Below, one piece after another: positions 39,687 through 48,471 of a stretch of 64,000 nucleotides of DNA. The notes beneath the pieces are model-generated. The model was not told where the DNA came from. It saw only the letters and a list, made by a program, of their open reading frames with translations, and made no database searches. Position 1 is the stretch's first letter. The number at the start of each line of letters is the position of its first letter. Origin of the DNA: Spartobacteria bacterium (GTDB lineage: Bacteria > Verrucomicrobiota > Verrucomicrobiia > Chthoniobacterales > UBA10450); the NCBI GenBank assembly GCA_021325495.1, contig JAJPGZ010000003.1, positions 1 through 64,000 on the forward strand. The letters are read 5' to 3'. A program made the translations under genes and the position numbers.

Positions 39687-39712
39687 TGTCGATCTTAGTA
39701 GTTGTCGATCTT
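39687..39712 (-). repeat. Tandem R1 pair between glnA and the following membrane gene
   Basis: Two R1 copies on the minus strand start 16 bp apart (39687 and 39703), right after the glnA stop. The second forms the apparent MSIL start region of the next open frame, which argues that the real start of that gene is further downstream. Confidence 0.9.
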
Positions 39713-39731
39713 AGCGCGGTCGGGTTTGCTC

Positions 39732-41249
39732 GTGCCGGTGAATTTTGTTCGCCGCCACGCCTTCATCATCGGTCTCGTCGTCGTCATCGGAATCATCCGG
39801 TTCGCGATTTTATTTTTGTCGCAACGTCACGTCATCAGCGATGAAGCCATCGTCGGCCTGATGGCGAAACACATTCTCGAAGGCCGCAATTTTCCATTTT
39901 ATCTCTACGGCGTTTCCTACAGCGGCTCGGGCGCGTGGGAGGCGTATCTCGCCGTAATTCCGTTCGCGCTTTTCGGTGTCGGCGTTTTCGCCCTCAAAAG
40001 TGTGCCGGTTCTGCTGTCGTTAGGCTGCATCGTCCTCTTTTACGCGATGGCGAAAAAACTTTACGACGAACGCGTCGCGATCATCGCGGCCGTGATCTTC
40101 GCGCTCTGGCCCGGACTCTTGAAATGGCAATTCCAGGCGAAAGGCTATGCGTTCTATTTCATCTCCATTCCGCTGCTCGTGCTTTTGTTCGCGCGCCTGG
40201 AATCAAAGCCGTCGCGACAAAACGCATTTCTCTTCGGCCTCATCTGCGGGTTGAGCCTTTGGAGTTTGGAAATCATCGCGCCGATCATCGCGGCGCTATG
40301 GATCGTTCTTCTTTGCCGACGGCGAGTTCGCGAGATGACGATGTCGATCTTCGGTGCGCTCGTCGGTTACGCGCCGGTCATCTACTGGAACTTTTCTCAC
40401 AACTTCGCGAATTGGCGCTTCGTCCTTTTCGAAAAACCGGAGACCGGCGGGCTCATCTCGCGTTTCGCTCCCGCGCAATGGTGGCAAATCTTTGCGCACG
40501 AGATGCCGAAGTTTTTCGGGCCCGACACCGTTCTCTGGTATTTTCCGGAGACGCCGTGGACCGGCTACGTGATGTATGCGGTCGCGATCATCGCTATCGT
40601 CGCAGCCATCGTTCGCGTTAAGACTAACGACAGCCACGCGGATTTGTTGATGTTGATTCTGATCGCTGCCGCGTTCGCGCTTTACGTCATCGCGCCGGTG
40701 CGCGTGCCCGGCTATTTTCTCGCCGGCGCATTCTTCATGTCGATCTTAGTGGCCCGCGCAATCGTTTCCGCGAACCGAATCCTCGCCTCCGCAATGTTGC
40801 TCGCAGTCATCACGTGCGGCGCGTACACAATTGTCCGCACCGCGATGCAGGACCAAATCGAAACGCTCGTGGTCGTGAAACCGCCGCTCGGTTTGGAAAT
40901 GTCGCGCATTCCTGGTCGCGACATCGATGCGGTCGAGCAGGACCTCGCGCAAAACCAAATTCGCGAAGTGTGGACCACGATTTCGTTCGTCTATCCGTTG
41001 ATCTTCGAGACTAACGAAAAGCTCGTCGCCTCCGAATCGATCTTCGGAATCGAGCGCTCGTTTTATCCACCGCAAATTCCGAAACCGGAGCCAAGCACGA
41101 GTGAGCGTGCGACGTTCGTGCTCGAGACGAACTCGCCGTATCGGGCCGAGATCGAGAAGACGCTTTTGCAAAAAGGCGGAACGCCGCCGCGCATCGCCGA
41201 GCATGGCGCGCTCACCGTGATCGAACAACGGCTCGCATCGCAGCAATGA
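39732..41249 (+). CDS. Polytopic membrane glycosyltransferase-like protein (GT39/PMT type)
   Basis: About 505 residues with ten or more hydrophobic helices. HVISDEAIVGLMAKHILEGR resembles the luminal Asp/Glu-bearing first loop of ArnT/PMT transferases that use lipid-linked sugars; LWPGLLKWQFQAKGYAFYF follows. A soluble C-terminal domain of about 130 residues contains NQIREVWTTISFVYPLIFET. The start is uncertain: TTG 39702 would sit in an R1 motif, so GTG 39732 or 39738 is preferred. It overlaps the next gene by 4 bp (ATGA), so both are probably one operon. Sugar donor and acceptor are unknown. Confidence 0.7.
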   Translation: MPVNFVRRHAFIIGLVVVIGIIRFAILFLSQRHVISDEAIVGLMAKHILEGRNFPFYLYGVSYSGSGAWEAYLAVIPFALFGVGVFALKSVPVLLSLGCIVLFYAMAKKLYDERVAIIAAVIFALWPGLLKWQFQAKGYAFYFISIPLLVLLFARLESKPSRQNAFLFGLICGLSLWSLEIIAPIIAALWIVLLCRRRVREMTMSIFGALVGYAPVIYWNFSHNFANWRFVLFEKPETGGLISRFAPAQWWQIFAHEMPKFFGPDTVLWYFPETPWTGYVMYAVAIIAIVAAIVRVKTNDSHADLLMLILIAAAFALYVIAPVRVPGYFLAGAFFMSILVARAIVSANRILASAMLLAVITCGAYTIVRTAMQDQIETLVVVKPPLGLEMSRIPGRDIDAVEQDLAQNQIREVWTTISFVYPLIFETNEKLVASESIFGIERSFYPPQIPKPEPSTSERATFVLETNSPYRAEIEKTLLQKGGTPPRIAEHGALTVIEQRLASQQ

Positions 41250-42715
41250 ACGCGAAACGGACCGCGCTCATTTGTTCTTTCGTCGCGGCCATTCGCGTTT
41301 TTATTTTTTCCGCGGCGTTTCCGTTTTTCAACAACGTGGACGAACAAGCACATGTCGATCTTGTATTGAAGTACGCGCGTGTTTCGCCGCCGCGCTCGTT
41401 GGAAAATTTCGGCGCCGAGTCAGCGAAATATTTCGCGCTCGACAGTTCGCCGGAATATTTCCTGAAGCCGGACGAATATGGCGGCGCGTATCCGCCGCCG
41501 AGCTGGACTTTGCCGCCTAACGAACGCGACCAGCTTCTCGAGCAAGCGATCCCGATCTGGCAATCGCGGCCCAATCACGAATCAGGTGAGCCGCCGCTTT
41601 ACTACGCGCTAGCCGGGATGTGGCTCGACCTCGGCCGCGTTTTTGGAATCGAAGGCGCGGCGTTGCTTTACTGCGTTCGCTTCCTCAACATTTTTTTCGC
41701 CGCCGCGCTCGTCTGGCTCGGTTATCGCATTGCCGCTGCATTGTTCCAAGATCGACAACTACCTGTGATCGCGGTCACCGCGTTGCTCGCGGTGTGGCCG
41801 CAAAGCGCTTTTTACTCCATTCAAAGCGACGCGCTGTCGCCACTTTGTTTCGCGACGACCCTTCTCGCACTCGTTAGGCTCTGGCTCACGCACCCGCCGC
41901 GCGTCGTGCACGGCGCATTCGTTGGACTTGGGCTGGCCGCAACCTGTCTCACGAAAACGGCAAACCTGCCGCTCCTAATCGTTATTCTGCTGGCGATGCT
42001 CAAGTTCTTAGCGCGCGCGCGCATGTCGCGGCCGGCGCTAGTCGCTTTCATCGCGTTTCTGATTTGCGTTGCGGTCCCGCTCGGCGCCTGGTTCGCGTGG
42101 AATCTTCACAACTTCGGCGATCTCACCGGCTCTCGCGCGAAGATCGACATGTTAGGCTGGACACGGAAACCGATAAGCGATTGGTGGTCACATCCGATTT
42201 TCGTGTTTGCCGGCGCGACCCAATTTTTTTCGGAGCTGATGGCCAGCTTTTGGCGCGGCGAATTTATCTGGCACGGACAACGCCTCGCCTCATCGGCCGC
42301 GGACACATTCTTCGCCATTATTTCCGGCGTTCTTTTTTTTGGCGCCATCGTGAGTTTGTGCGCGCGCAACATGATGAAAACTCCCCGCCAACTTCTTTGG
42401 ACATGCGCGTTCAGTTTCGCCGCCCTTGTCGCCTTTCTCGTTCTCTTGTCGATCGCATTCGATTTCGGCGACTGCCCGTATCCATCGCGAGAACATCCCT
42501 ATTTCACATCGGGTCGTCTGCTGAATGCCGCGGCCGTCCCATTCTTTGTTCTTTGTGCGCAAGTGCTCGATTCGCTCGGACGCATTGCGAAGCGCAATTC
42601 GCTCGCGTTCATTCTCCTCGGCGCGATCGTTATCGCAACGATCGTCGCGCAAGTTTCGGTAAACGCGCCCGCATTCGCCAGCGGTTTTAATTTCTTTCAC
42701 CTCGTCACGCGTTAG
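41246..42715 (+). CDS. DUF2142-like predicted membrane glycosyltransferase
   Basis: The 489-residue protein has about ten helices and the DUF2142 hallmarks: FPFFNNVDEQAHVDLVLKYA near the N terminus, HESGEPPLYYALAGMWLDLG, and AVWPQSAFYSIQSDALSPLC. DUF2142 proteins occur with polysaccharide and glycan genes. The donor is probably a polyprenyl-phosphate sugar (inference). It is coupled to the preceding membrane transferase by an ATGA overlap. Its stop codon falls in an R1 variant (TAGATCGACAT). Confidence 0.78.
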   Translation: MNAKRTALICSFVAAIRVFIFSAAFPFFNNVDEQAHVDLVLKYARVSPPRSLENFGAESAKYFALDSSPEYFLKPDEYGGAYPPPSWTLPPNERDQLLEQAIPIWQSRPNHESGEPPLYYALAGMWLDLGRVFGIEGAALLYCVRFLNIFFAAALVWLGYRIAAALFQDRQLPVIAVTALLAVWPQSAFYSIQSDALSPLCFATTLLALVRLWLTHPPRVVHGAFVGLGLAATCLTKTANLPLLIVILLAMLKFLARARMSRPALVAFIAFLICVAVPLGAWFAWNLHNFGDLTGSRAKIDMLGWTRKPISDWWSHPIFVFAGATQFFSELMASFWRGEFIWHGQRLASSAADTFFAIISGVLFFGAIVSLCARNMMKTPRQLLWTCAFSFAALVAFLVLLSIAFDFGDCPYPSREHPYFTSGRLLNAAAVPFFVLCAQVLDSLGRIAKRNSLAFILLGAIVIATIVAQVSVNAPAFASGFNFFHLVTR

Positions 42716-42777
42716 ATCGACATGTTCGCCCTTAAGATTGCCTTGCAAGATCGACAATCGGGTCTGATCTTCGCCTT

Positions 42778-43086
42778 ATGAACTTCGTCGCCAGCATCAT
42801 GAATTTGGCAGGGCCGGATTTAATCGTCATCCTGCTCATCATTCTCGTGCTCTTCGGCGCGAAAAAATTGCCCGAGCTCGCGCGCGGAATGGGGCAGGCC
42901 GTCCGCGAATTTCAAAAAGCGAAGGACGAATTCACCGATGAGCTGCACAAAGCCGGCAAACCCGAAACGCCGGTGCAGCAGGCGCAATCAACTGTCCCGC
43001 AACAGCCGACTCCTCCGCCGACAGTCACGACTCCGCCTGCTCCGAATCAGGCCACCAATCCCAGCGAGCCAACCGGCAACGTTTAG
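42778..43086 (+). CDS. tatA: Twin-arginine translocase component TatA/TatE
   Basis: The 102-residue protein has a short N-terminal membrane helix (GPDLIVILLIILVLFGAKKL) and the conserved FGAKKLPELARGMGQAVREF hinge and amphipathic helix. A Pro/Thr-rich hydrophilic tail follows. It forms the translocation pore for folded Tat substrates. tatB and tatC are not in the window. R1 copies lie on both sides of the gene (42747 and 43088). Confidence 0.93.
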   Translation: MNFVASIMNLAGPDLIVILLIILVLFGAKKLPELARGMGQAVREFQKAKDEFTDELHKAGKPETPVQQAQSTVPQQPTPPPTVTTPPAPNQATNPSEPTGNV

Positions 43087-43143
43087 TTGTCGATCTTGCG
43101 CGGTTGACGCGCGTCAGTCGCTGCGACAAAGTCCGCCTCCGTT

Positions 43144-43428
43144 ATGCCCGACCCAGACCTGCGCCAGCAGATCAAACAGATGCTGGTGAAAAATCTGATG
43201 TTGCAAATTACGGCCGAAGAGATCGGCGACGACACGCCGTTGTTTGGGCCTAACGGATTGGGATTGGATTCGATCGACGCGCTCGAGCTCGCGGTCAGCA
43301 TGGAAAAAACTTTCGGCGTGAGCGTGCCGAATTCGGAAGTCGCGGGCCGAGCGTTGCGCAGCGTCAACACCATTCACGATTACATTCTCGAAAAACGCGC
43401 GGAAAAGGCGCAGACTCCATCGACATAG
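43144..43428 (+). CDS. Acyl carrier protein-like protein
   Basis: The 94-residue protein has the phosphopantetheine attachment motif LGLDSIDALELAVSMEKTFG with Ser43, and the usual four-helix ACP pattern. It is not next to fatty acid synthase genes (fabD, fabG, fabF); neighbours are tatA and a GT4, so it may serve a dedicated glycolipid or secondary pathway. The C-terminal tail (EKRAEKAQTPST) is longer than typical. Confidence 0.85.
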   Translation: MPDPDLRQQIKQMLVKNLMLQITAEEIGDDTPLFGPNGLGLDSIDALELAVSMEKTFGVSVPNSEVAGRALRSVNTIHDYILEKRAEKAQTPST

Positions 43429-43458
43429 TCGGGCCGACATTCGATTGTCGATCTTGCA

Positions 43459-44619
43459 ATGAACCTGCTGTATCTCGAGAGCAGCGAGAACTGGGGCGGT
43501 CAGGAATATCGCACCTGTCTCGAAATCAATTGGCTCAATGCACACGGCCACAGCGCGTGGCTCATGTGCGATCCGGTGACCGAGGTTTTCGCTAAGGCGA
43601 ACACGATCGGCACGCGTGTCATCGCGCTCAACATGCAGCATCGCTTCAATCCCCTCGCCTGGTTTCGCATTTGGAATTTTTGTCGCGCGCACAGGATCGA
43701 TATCCTCAAAACGTTCAGTTCGAAAGATCACTGGCTCGCCGTCCCCACCTTTCTGCTCGGATGGCCGGTCGTTAGGGCGCGCTGCGTCACCGATGACATC
43801 GTGAAGTTCGGCCGCGCCGGAATTTATAAATACGGTTGCTCGAAAATTCTGGCCGACGCCAACGCGGTAAAACAAAAACTCGTCACCGAAAACAAAATCG
43901 CGAGCGAGAAAATCGCGGTCGTAGGTTCCGCTGTCGATCTTGCGCGATTCCAAACGGGAGACGGCGCAAAGTTTCGTCGCGAAATGAATTTCGCGCCAGA
44001 CGCGCCGCTCATCGTCAACATCGGCATGATTCGCTCGGACAAAGGCCAAATGCGTTTGGTCAGCGCCGCCACGACGGTGCTGAAGCAGCGACCGGACGCG
44101 CGTTTCATCTTCGTCGGCAAAGGCACGCGCGACGGCAACCGCGAAGAACGCATGCGCGAGATGATCGCGAAGACCGGTTTCGCCGACAAAATTCTCATGC
44201 TCGGTTTTCGCTGGGACACCCCCGACATTCTCGCGGCCGCGAACATGCTCGCGATTTCCTCGTTAGGCACCGAAGCATCCCCGATTGTTTTACGCGAAGC
44301 GTTCGCCGCCGGCGTCCCGGTCATCGCCACGCGCATCGGCGATGTCCCGGAAATTATTCGCGACGGCGAGAACGGGTTACTGGTCGAGCCTAACGACCGC
44401 GACGCGCTCGCGGACGCGATCATGCGTTTCATTAACGAGCCGAAGCTCGCGCAGACTTGCGCGGCAAACGCGCGACGTTACGCGCAGGAACATTTCGGCT
44501 TCGAGCAAATGATGCGGGCGAAGTTAGATGTCGATCTTAGCGTGTTAGGCGAGCGGCGCGAGGTTGATCGCGTCGATCAACTGGCGGAATCGTCCGAAGT
44601 TTCGCCGATGCGGCGTTAG
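43459..44619 (+). CDS. Glycosyltransferase family 4 protein
   Basis: The 386-residue GT-B enzyme has a GT4-type N-terminal domain (SSENWGGQEYRTCLEINWLN), the donor-binding region VNIGMIRSDKGQMRLVSAAT, and the GT4 signature EASPIVLREAFAAGVPVIAT with the Glu-x7-Glu-type pattern followed by GENGLLVEPNDRDALADAI. It uses a nucleotide-sugar donor at the inner membrane. The last 35 residues are encoded by sequence that includes R1 and an R2-like site at 44529-44550 and overlap the LOG gene by 75 bp. This C-terminal end may therefore be an extension from loss of the original stop. Confidence 0.85.
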   Translation: MNLLYLESSENWGGQEYRTCLEINWLNAHGHSAWLMCDPVTEVFAKANTIGTRVIALNMQHRFNPLAWFRIWNFCRAHRIDILKTFSSKDHWLAVPTFLLGWPVVRARCVTDDIVKFGRAGIYKYGCSKILADANAVKQKLVTENKIASEKIAVVGSAVDLARFQTGDGAKFRREMNFAPDAPLIVNIGMIRSDKGQMRLVSAATTVLKQRPDARFIFVGKGTRDGNREERMREMIAKTGFADKILMLGFRWDTPDILAAANMLAISSLGTEASPIVLREAFAAGVPVIATRIGDVPEIIRDGENGLLVEPNDRDALADAIMRFINEPKLAQTCAANARRYAQEHFGFEQMMRAKLDVDLSVLGERREVDRVDQLAESSEVSPMRR

Positions 44620-45651
44620 GATCAGCCGCGGCAATTCCCAAATGTCCGGCTCGTTCTTTTCCTGACGCAGCGCGCTTCCCTGCACGATCTCGCCCTGACG
44701 AACGATGTCGGCGAATTGTTTGTTAAGATCGACAATCGCATTTGGCGCGAGCCGGTGATTGAGTCGGATGGACATTTGTTCGCCGACCCAGCGAAACGAA
44801 TGGTAGTTTTTGTAGAACTGCAAAATCTCCGCGATCGCTTCGTCGACGTTCGGCATGATTTTGAAAAAAGAGAAATCGTCCGCCGAAACGAGGCCGATCT
44901 TGCACAGATAATCGGTCAAGAATGCCATCCACGTTTGCCAGTAGGATCCACCTTGTCGATCTAACAACACGACCGGAATGACCCGCGCCTTGCCCGTCTG
45001 CATGAGCGTGAGCACTTCGAAAGTTTCGTCCATGGTGCCGAAGCCGCCGGGAAAAAGCGCGAAAGCGTGCGTTTCCTTTACGAAATTCAATTTGCGGGTG
45101 AAGAAGTAGTTAAAGTTAATCAGCTTCGGATCGCCTTCGATGACTTCGTTAGGCCGCTGCTCGAACGGAAGACGAATGTTGAGGCCGAAACTGTTTTCGC
45201 GGCCGGCGCCGCGTTGTGCCGCGCCCATGATCCCCTCGCCCCCGCCGGTGATGACCATGTATTTTTCGGCGACGATTCGGCGCGCGAATTCCTCCGCGAC
45301 TTTCGCTTCAGGCGAATCTGCCGCGACCCGCGCCGACCCGAAGACGACCGCTTTGCGCACGCGCGAGTAAGGCGCAAAAACTTTCGCGGCGTAACGCAGC
45401 TCTTTGAGCGAGCGATTGGTCAGTTTCAAATCCGCGACCGACATTTTATCGCGCGCCATTTTCAACGCGGTGATGATCATCTCCTCGATCAATTCCGGAT
45501 TTGTGTCGGCGCCCCACTCTTGCACGAGCGCCTTGATGCGCGCGTCCCACTCCGGGCCTAACGAAGCGATGCGGCGCGACGGCTGGTTTTGAATGGCGCC
45601 GGCGGTGAAATCTTCCACGCGTTTCTTTACGTGACGACGCGCGTTACGCAA
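44545..45651 (-). CDS. LOG-family protein (lysine decarboxylase-like Rossmann fold)
   Basis: The 368-residue protein has the LOG motifs YMVITGGGEGIMGAAQRGAG and FALFPGGFGTMDETFEVLTL (PGGxGTxxE, phosphate binding and catalytic Glu). Related enzymes release free cytokinins or hydrolyse nucleotide monophosphates to ribose 5-phosphate and base. It has an N-terminal extension of about 100 residues (NPELIEEMIITALKMARDKM) absent from short LOG proteins, as in longer bacterial TIGR00730 relatives. The stop TAA lies in an R2-like site (GGCCTAACAC). It overlaps the convergent GT4 gene. Confidence 0.85.
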   Translation of the reverse strand: MRNARRHVKKRVEDFTAGAIQNQPSRRIASLGPEWDARIKALVQEWGADTNPELIEEMIITALKMARDKMSVADLKLTNRSLKELRYAAKVFAPYSRVRKAVVFGSARVAADSPEAKVAEEFARRIVAEKYMVITGGGEGIMGAAQRGAGRENSFGLNIRLPFEQRPNEVIEGDPKLINFNYFFTRKLNFVKETHAFALFPGGFGTMDETFEVLTLMQTGKARVIPVVLLDRQGGSYWQTWMAFLTDYLCKIGLVSADDFSFFKIMPNVDEAIAEILQFYKNYHSFRWVGEQMSIRLNHRLAPNAIVDLNKQFADIVRQGEIVQGSALRQEKNEPDIWELPRLILTPHRRNFGRFRQLIDAINLAPLA

Positions 45652-45653
45652 TT

Positions 45654-45765
45654 CTGGGGAGCACAGGCCGCTGGCCTGTTGTTTTCGGCGGCTCGCCGAA
45701 AACCTCTTAAAAGTTCGCGATGGCGAGCCGCCATCGCCCGCAGGCCAGCGGCCTGCGTTCCCCAG
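45654..45765. repeat. Compound REP/BIME-like palindrome between LOG and hydrolase genes
   Basis: Outer ends CTGGGGAGCACAGG and CTGCGTTCCCCAG are imperfect inverted copies. Inside lie four potential hairpins: CAGGCCGCTGGCCTG, TTTTCGGCGGCTCGCCGAAAA, CGATGGCGAGCCGCCATCG, and CAGGCCAGCGGCCTG. This is longer than the other REP pairs in the window and may act as a terminator for both flanking minus-strand genes. Confidence 0.8.
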
Positions 45766-45772
45766 ATCAGAA

Positions 45773-46714
45773 TTAGGCCGCGAGCAAATCGATCAAAATT
45801 TCGCGCATGTTCCGAATCGGTAACGAATAGTGCCCTGCGTTCTCGACGTAACGCGCTTTCACGTTCGGCAAACGTTTCTCGACCTCTTCAGCAACGCGAT
45901 ACGAAAAGGTGCGATCCATTTTTCCATGCCACAAACGCACTGGAAGATCGACATCTTCCAAGCGGAAGCCCCACGGCTGCGCGTAAATCTGCGCGTCGAG
46001 CATCACGCCTTCGGCTCCGCCGCGCCACGCGCGACGTTGACTCTCGAAACACGCATTGAACGCGGCGACATCGCGTAACGCTTCGCGATCGCAAGGCTGG
46101 AGAAATCGCAAAAGACTTCGCGCGATCTTCACCGACATCCGCACGGAAGCTAACGGACGCGCGATGCGAAAACATAGGCGCAGCAATTTCGGATTGCGTC
46201 GATGCAGCGCGAGCATCCAGCGATAGAGCGGCAGCAATCCGAGGTGATCGGCAAGATCGACAATCGGTGGCGCGCCGCTCACCACCGCGATCGCGCGCAC
46301 GCGTTCGGGCATCGCATACGCGGTCGCGAAAACGTAAGGCGCGCCGCCGGAAATTCCGAGCATGCGAAATTCGCCGAGGCCAAGATGATCGGCTAATTGC
46401 CTAACGAGCGGCGGCCAGTCGAGCAATGTGCGTTCGCGATGCAAGCTCGAGGCACTGATTCCCGGACGGTCGGGTGAAATAATTCGCGCACCGACTTCGC
46501 GCGCCGCGTCATCAGTCAGCTCCGCCATCGTGCACGAGCTCGGCCAGCCATGACAAAAAATTACCGGCGCGCCATTCGCATCGCCGTATTCGCGAAAGGC
46601 CAGCAGGCCGCCGCCTTCGAGCGATATCCGCTGCAAATCACGCGAAGAGCGATTCGCGCTCCCCACTTGCGCGGCCAGTTCGGCATCGGTAGCTTTGAAA
46701 TGCGGTGCGGACAT
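45773..46714 (-). CDS. Alpha/beta hydrolase
   Basis: The 313-residue protein has the alpha/beta-hydrolase layout: PVIFCHGWPSSCTMAELTDD as oxyanion loop (HGWP), IISPDRPGISASSLHRERT, nucleophile elbow GISGGAPYVFATAYAMPE with the central Ser, and catalytic His in YVENAGHYSLP; LWHGKMDRTFSY supplies the acid. It is cytoplasmic with no signal peptide. Similar proteins include epoxide hydrolase- and lipase-like enzymes; the substrate cannot be told. It follows the compound REP element. Confidence 0.85.
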   Translation of the reverse strand: MSAPHFKATDAELAAQVGSANRSSRDLQRISLEGGGLLAFREYGDANGAPVIFCHGWPSSCTMAELTDDAAREVGARIISPDRPGISASSLHRERTLLDWPPLVRQLADHLGLGEFRMLGISGGAPYVFATAYAMPERVRAIAVVSGAPPIVDLADHLGLLPLYRWMLALHRRNPKLLRLCFRIARPLASVRMSVKIARSLLRFLQPCDREALRDVAAFNACFESQRRAWRGGAEGVMLDAQIYAQPWGFRLEDVDLPVRLWHGKMDRTFSYRVAEEVEKRLPNVKARYVENAGHYSLPIRNMREILIDLLAA

Positions 46715-46741
46715 TTCGCCCTGCGGATTCGTATTACTAGT

Positions 46742-47146
46742 ATGAACGAATATTCACAACCGCCAGCGGGCAAAATCACAGTGCATGGCAACGGCTTCGG
46801 CGCGCCCACTCCCGAAAATATTGAAAAGCGCGCACGCGAGATAGCGTTGATCGACGAACGCAATCCCGACGAATTTACCGATGAAGATTGGAACCAGGCC
46901 CGGCGCGAGTTGTTAGGCGAAACCACGCCGCCGCCTCCGGAAGAAGACGAAAACGCCGCGCGCATGGAAGAGGAATGGGAAGTCACGCCGGACGATCACG
47001 GCCATCGCGTTCCGCGGCCGGGCGTTGATGAGAACGAGGAAACGGTCGGCGAACATCTGGTCACCGACGGTGTCGAGGAAGCTTCCCGCGATCAAATGCT
47101 CGAGGCGCGCCAGGAAGAAATCGAGAAAGAGGGCGACATCATTTGA
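46742..47146 (+). CDS. Conserved acidic protein of unknown function
   Basis: The 134-residue protein starts MNEYSQPPAGKITVHGNGFG. No domain is recognised. It is highly acidic and Glu/Pro-rich in the middle (PPPPEEDENAARMEEEWEVT) and ends in EARQEEIEKEGDII. N-terminal APTPENIEKRAREIALIDER looks helical and could be a small folded unit. An upstream extension to 46550 is antisense of the hydrolase and rejected. It overlaps the egtB start by 4 bp and is probably cotranscribed with the ergothioneine genes. Confidence 0.5.
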   Translation: MNEYSQPPAGKITVHGNGFGAPTPENIEKRAREIALIDERNPDEFTDEDWNQARRELLGETTPPPPEEDENAARMEEEWEVTPDDHGHRVPRPGVDENEETVGEHLVTDGVEEASRDQMLEARQEEIEKEGDII

Positions 47147-48471
47147 GCACTGTAGTGGCAGCCGTGCCGGCTGCGGGCGCCCCGCCTGCTGTTACAGAAA
47201 CCAATTCCGGCCGGCGCGAGGAATTGCTGGCGCGATTTCACGAAGTCCGCAATTTCTCGACCCGCCTAACGGAACATCTCGCGCCGGAAGATTGCGTCGT
47301 GCAATCGATGCCCGACGTCAGTCCGACAAAGTGGCACCTCGCGCATACGACATGGTTTTTCGAAACGTTCGTTCTGAAAAAATGGATGAGCGGCTACCAG
47401 TCGGAAGTTCCGGAATACGCTTACCTCTTTAATTCCTACTACAATGCTGCCGGCGATATGCACCGGCGCGATCTGCGCGGTTTGATTTCGCGGCCGACGG
47501 TGAACGAATCAGTTCGTTTCCGTGAATCGATTAACGCGCACATCGATGATCTTGTTTCCGGCGCCGACGACCGATTGCTCGATGAGATGGAACCGATCAT
47601 CACGCTCGGCATTCATCACGAGCAACAACATCAGGAGTTGCTCGTCACCGATATCAAACACGTCTTCGCGCAGAACCCGCTTTATCCCGTTTATCGCGAA
47701 CGCAAGATCGACAAGCGAAAGATCGACATGTCGCCTTTGCGATTTGAAGAGTTCGACGAAGCGACAATCGAAATCGGTCACGACGGAAATGATTTCGCTT
47801 ACGACAACGAAGGGCCGCGGCATCGCGCGCTCGTCCTGCCGTTCGCGCTCGCGAATCGTCCGGTCACAAACGCCGAATATCTCGAATTCATCCAGGACAA
47901 CGGCTACTCCCGCGCCCAGTTTTGGCTCTCGTTAGGCTGGATGGCGGTGAACGAGCAAAAATGGCGCGCGCCGCTCTATTGGATCGAACGCGACGGCGAA
48001 TGGTGGAACTTCACGCTATCGGGCTTCCGCAAGATCGACATGAACGAACCGGTCACGCACATCAGTTATTTCGAAGCGGATGCGTTCGCGAATTGGAAAG
48101 GCGCGCGTTTGCCGACTGAATTCGAGTGGGAGCGTGCGGCTGACAAGATCGACATCGACGGAAATTTCGTTGAGAGCGAAACGTTTCATCCGCAACCGTC
48201 GAACTCGTTAACGCAAGATCGACAACTGCAACAAATGTTCGGCGACGTTTGGGAATGGACGCGCAGTTCCTACTCGCCCTACCCCGGTTATCGCGCGGAA
48301 GCCGGCGCGCTTGGCGAATACAACGGCAAATTCATGTGCAACCAATACGTCCTGCGCGGCGGCTCCTGCGCGACCTCGCGCACGCACATTCGCAAAACGT
48401 ATCGCAATTTCTTCCAACCCGAAAAGCGCTGGCAATTCACCGGCATTCGTCTGGCGCGCGACCTCACGTGA
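47143..48471 (+). CDS. egtB: Ergothioneine biosynthesis sulfoxide synthase EgtB
   Basis: The 442-residue non-heme iron enzyme joins hercynine to cysteine or gamma-glutamylcysteine by oxidative C-S bond formation. It contains the N-terminal DinB-like domain with MPDVSPTKWHLAHTTWFFET and IHHEQQHQELLVTDIKHVF (iron-binding HEQQH at 159-163). The C-terminal FGE-sulfatase domain includes FGDVWEWTRSSYSPYPGY and CNQYVLRGGSCATSRTH. The start TTG lies in the preceding stop. Two tandem R1 copies add KIDKRKIDM in a linker. A REP hairpin encodes part of the first 15 residues. egtD follows directly. Confidence 0.95.
   Translation: MSTVVAAVPAAGAPPAVTETNSGRREELLARFHEVRNFSTRLTEHLAPEDCVVQSMPDVSPTKWHLAHTTWFFETFVLKKWMSGYQSEVPEYAYLFNSYYNAAGDMHRRDLRGLISRPTVNESVRFRESINAHIDDLVSGADDRLLDEMEPIITLGIHHEQQHQELLVTDIKHVFAQNPLYPVYRERKIDKRKIDMSPLRFEEFDEATIEIGHDGNDFAYDNEGPRHRALVLPFALANRPVTNAEYLEFIQDNGYSRAQFWLSLGWMAVNEQKWRAPLYWIERDGEWWNFTLSGFRKIDMNEPVTHISYFEADAFANWKGARLPTEFEWERAADKIDIDGNFVESETFHPQPSNSLTQDRQLQQMFGDVWEWTRSSYSPYPGYRAEAGALGEYNGKFMCNQYVLRGGSCATSRTHIRKTYRNFFQPEKRWQFTGIRLARDLT
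47151..47174. repeat. REP-like hairpin at the start of egtB
   Basis: TGTAGTG is followed by the hairpin GCAGCCG-TGC-CGGCTGC (47158-47174). It is translated as the VAAVPAAG segment of the EgtB N terminus, ahead of the conserved domain. Confidence 0.6.
47704..47728 (+). repeat. Tandem R1 pair inside egtB
   Basis: R1 copies at 47704 and 47719, offset 15 bp, are read in one frame as KIDKRKIDM. The segment lies in the linker between the two EgtB domains. Confidence 0.9.
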
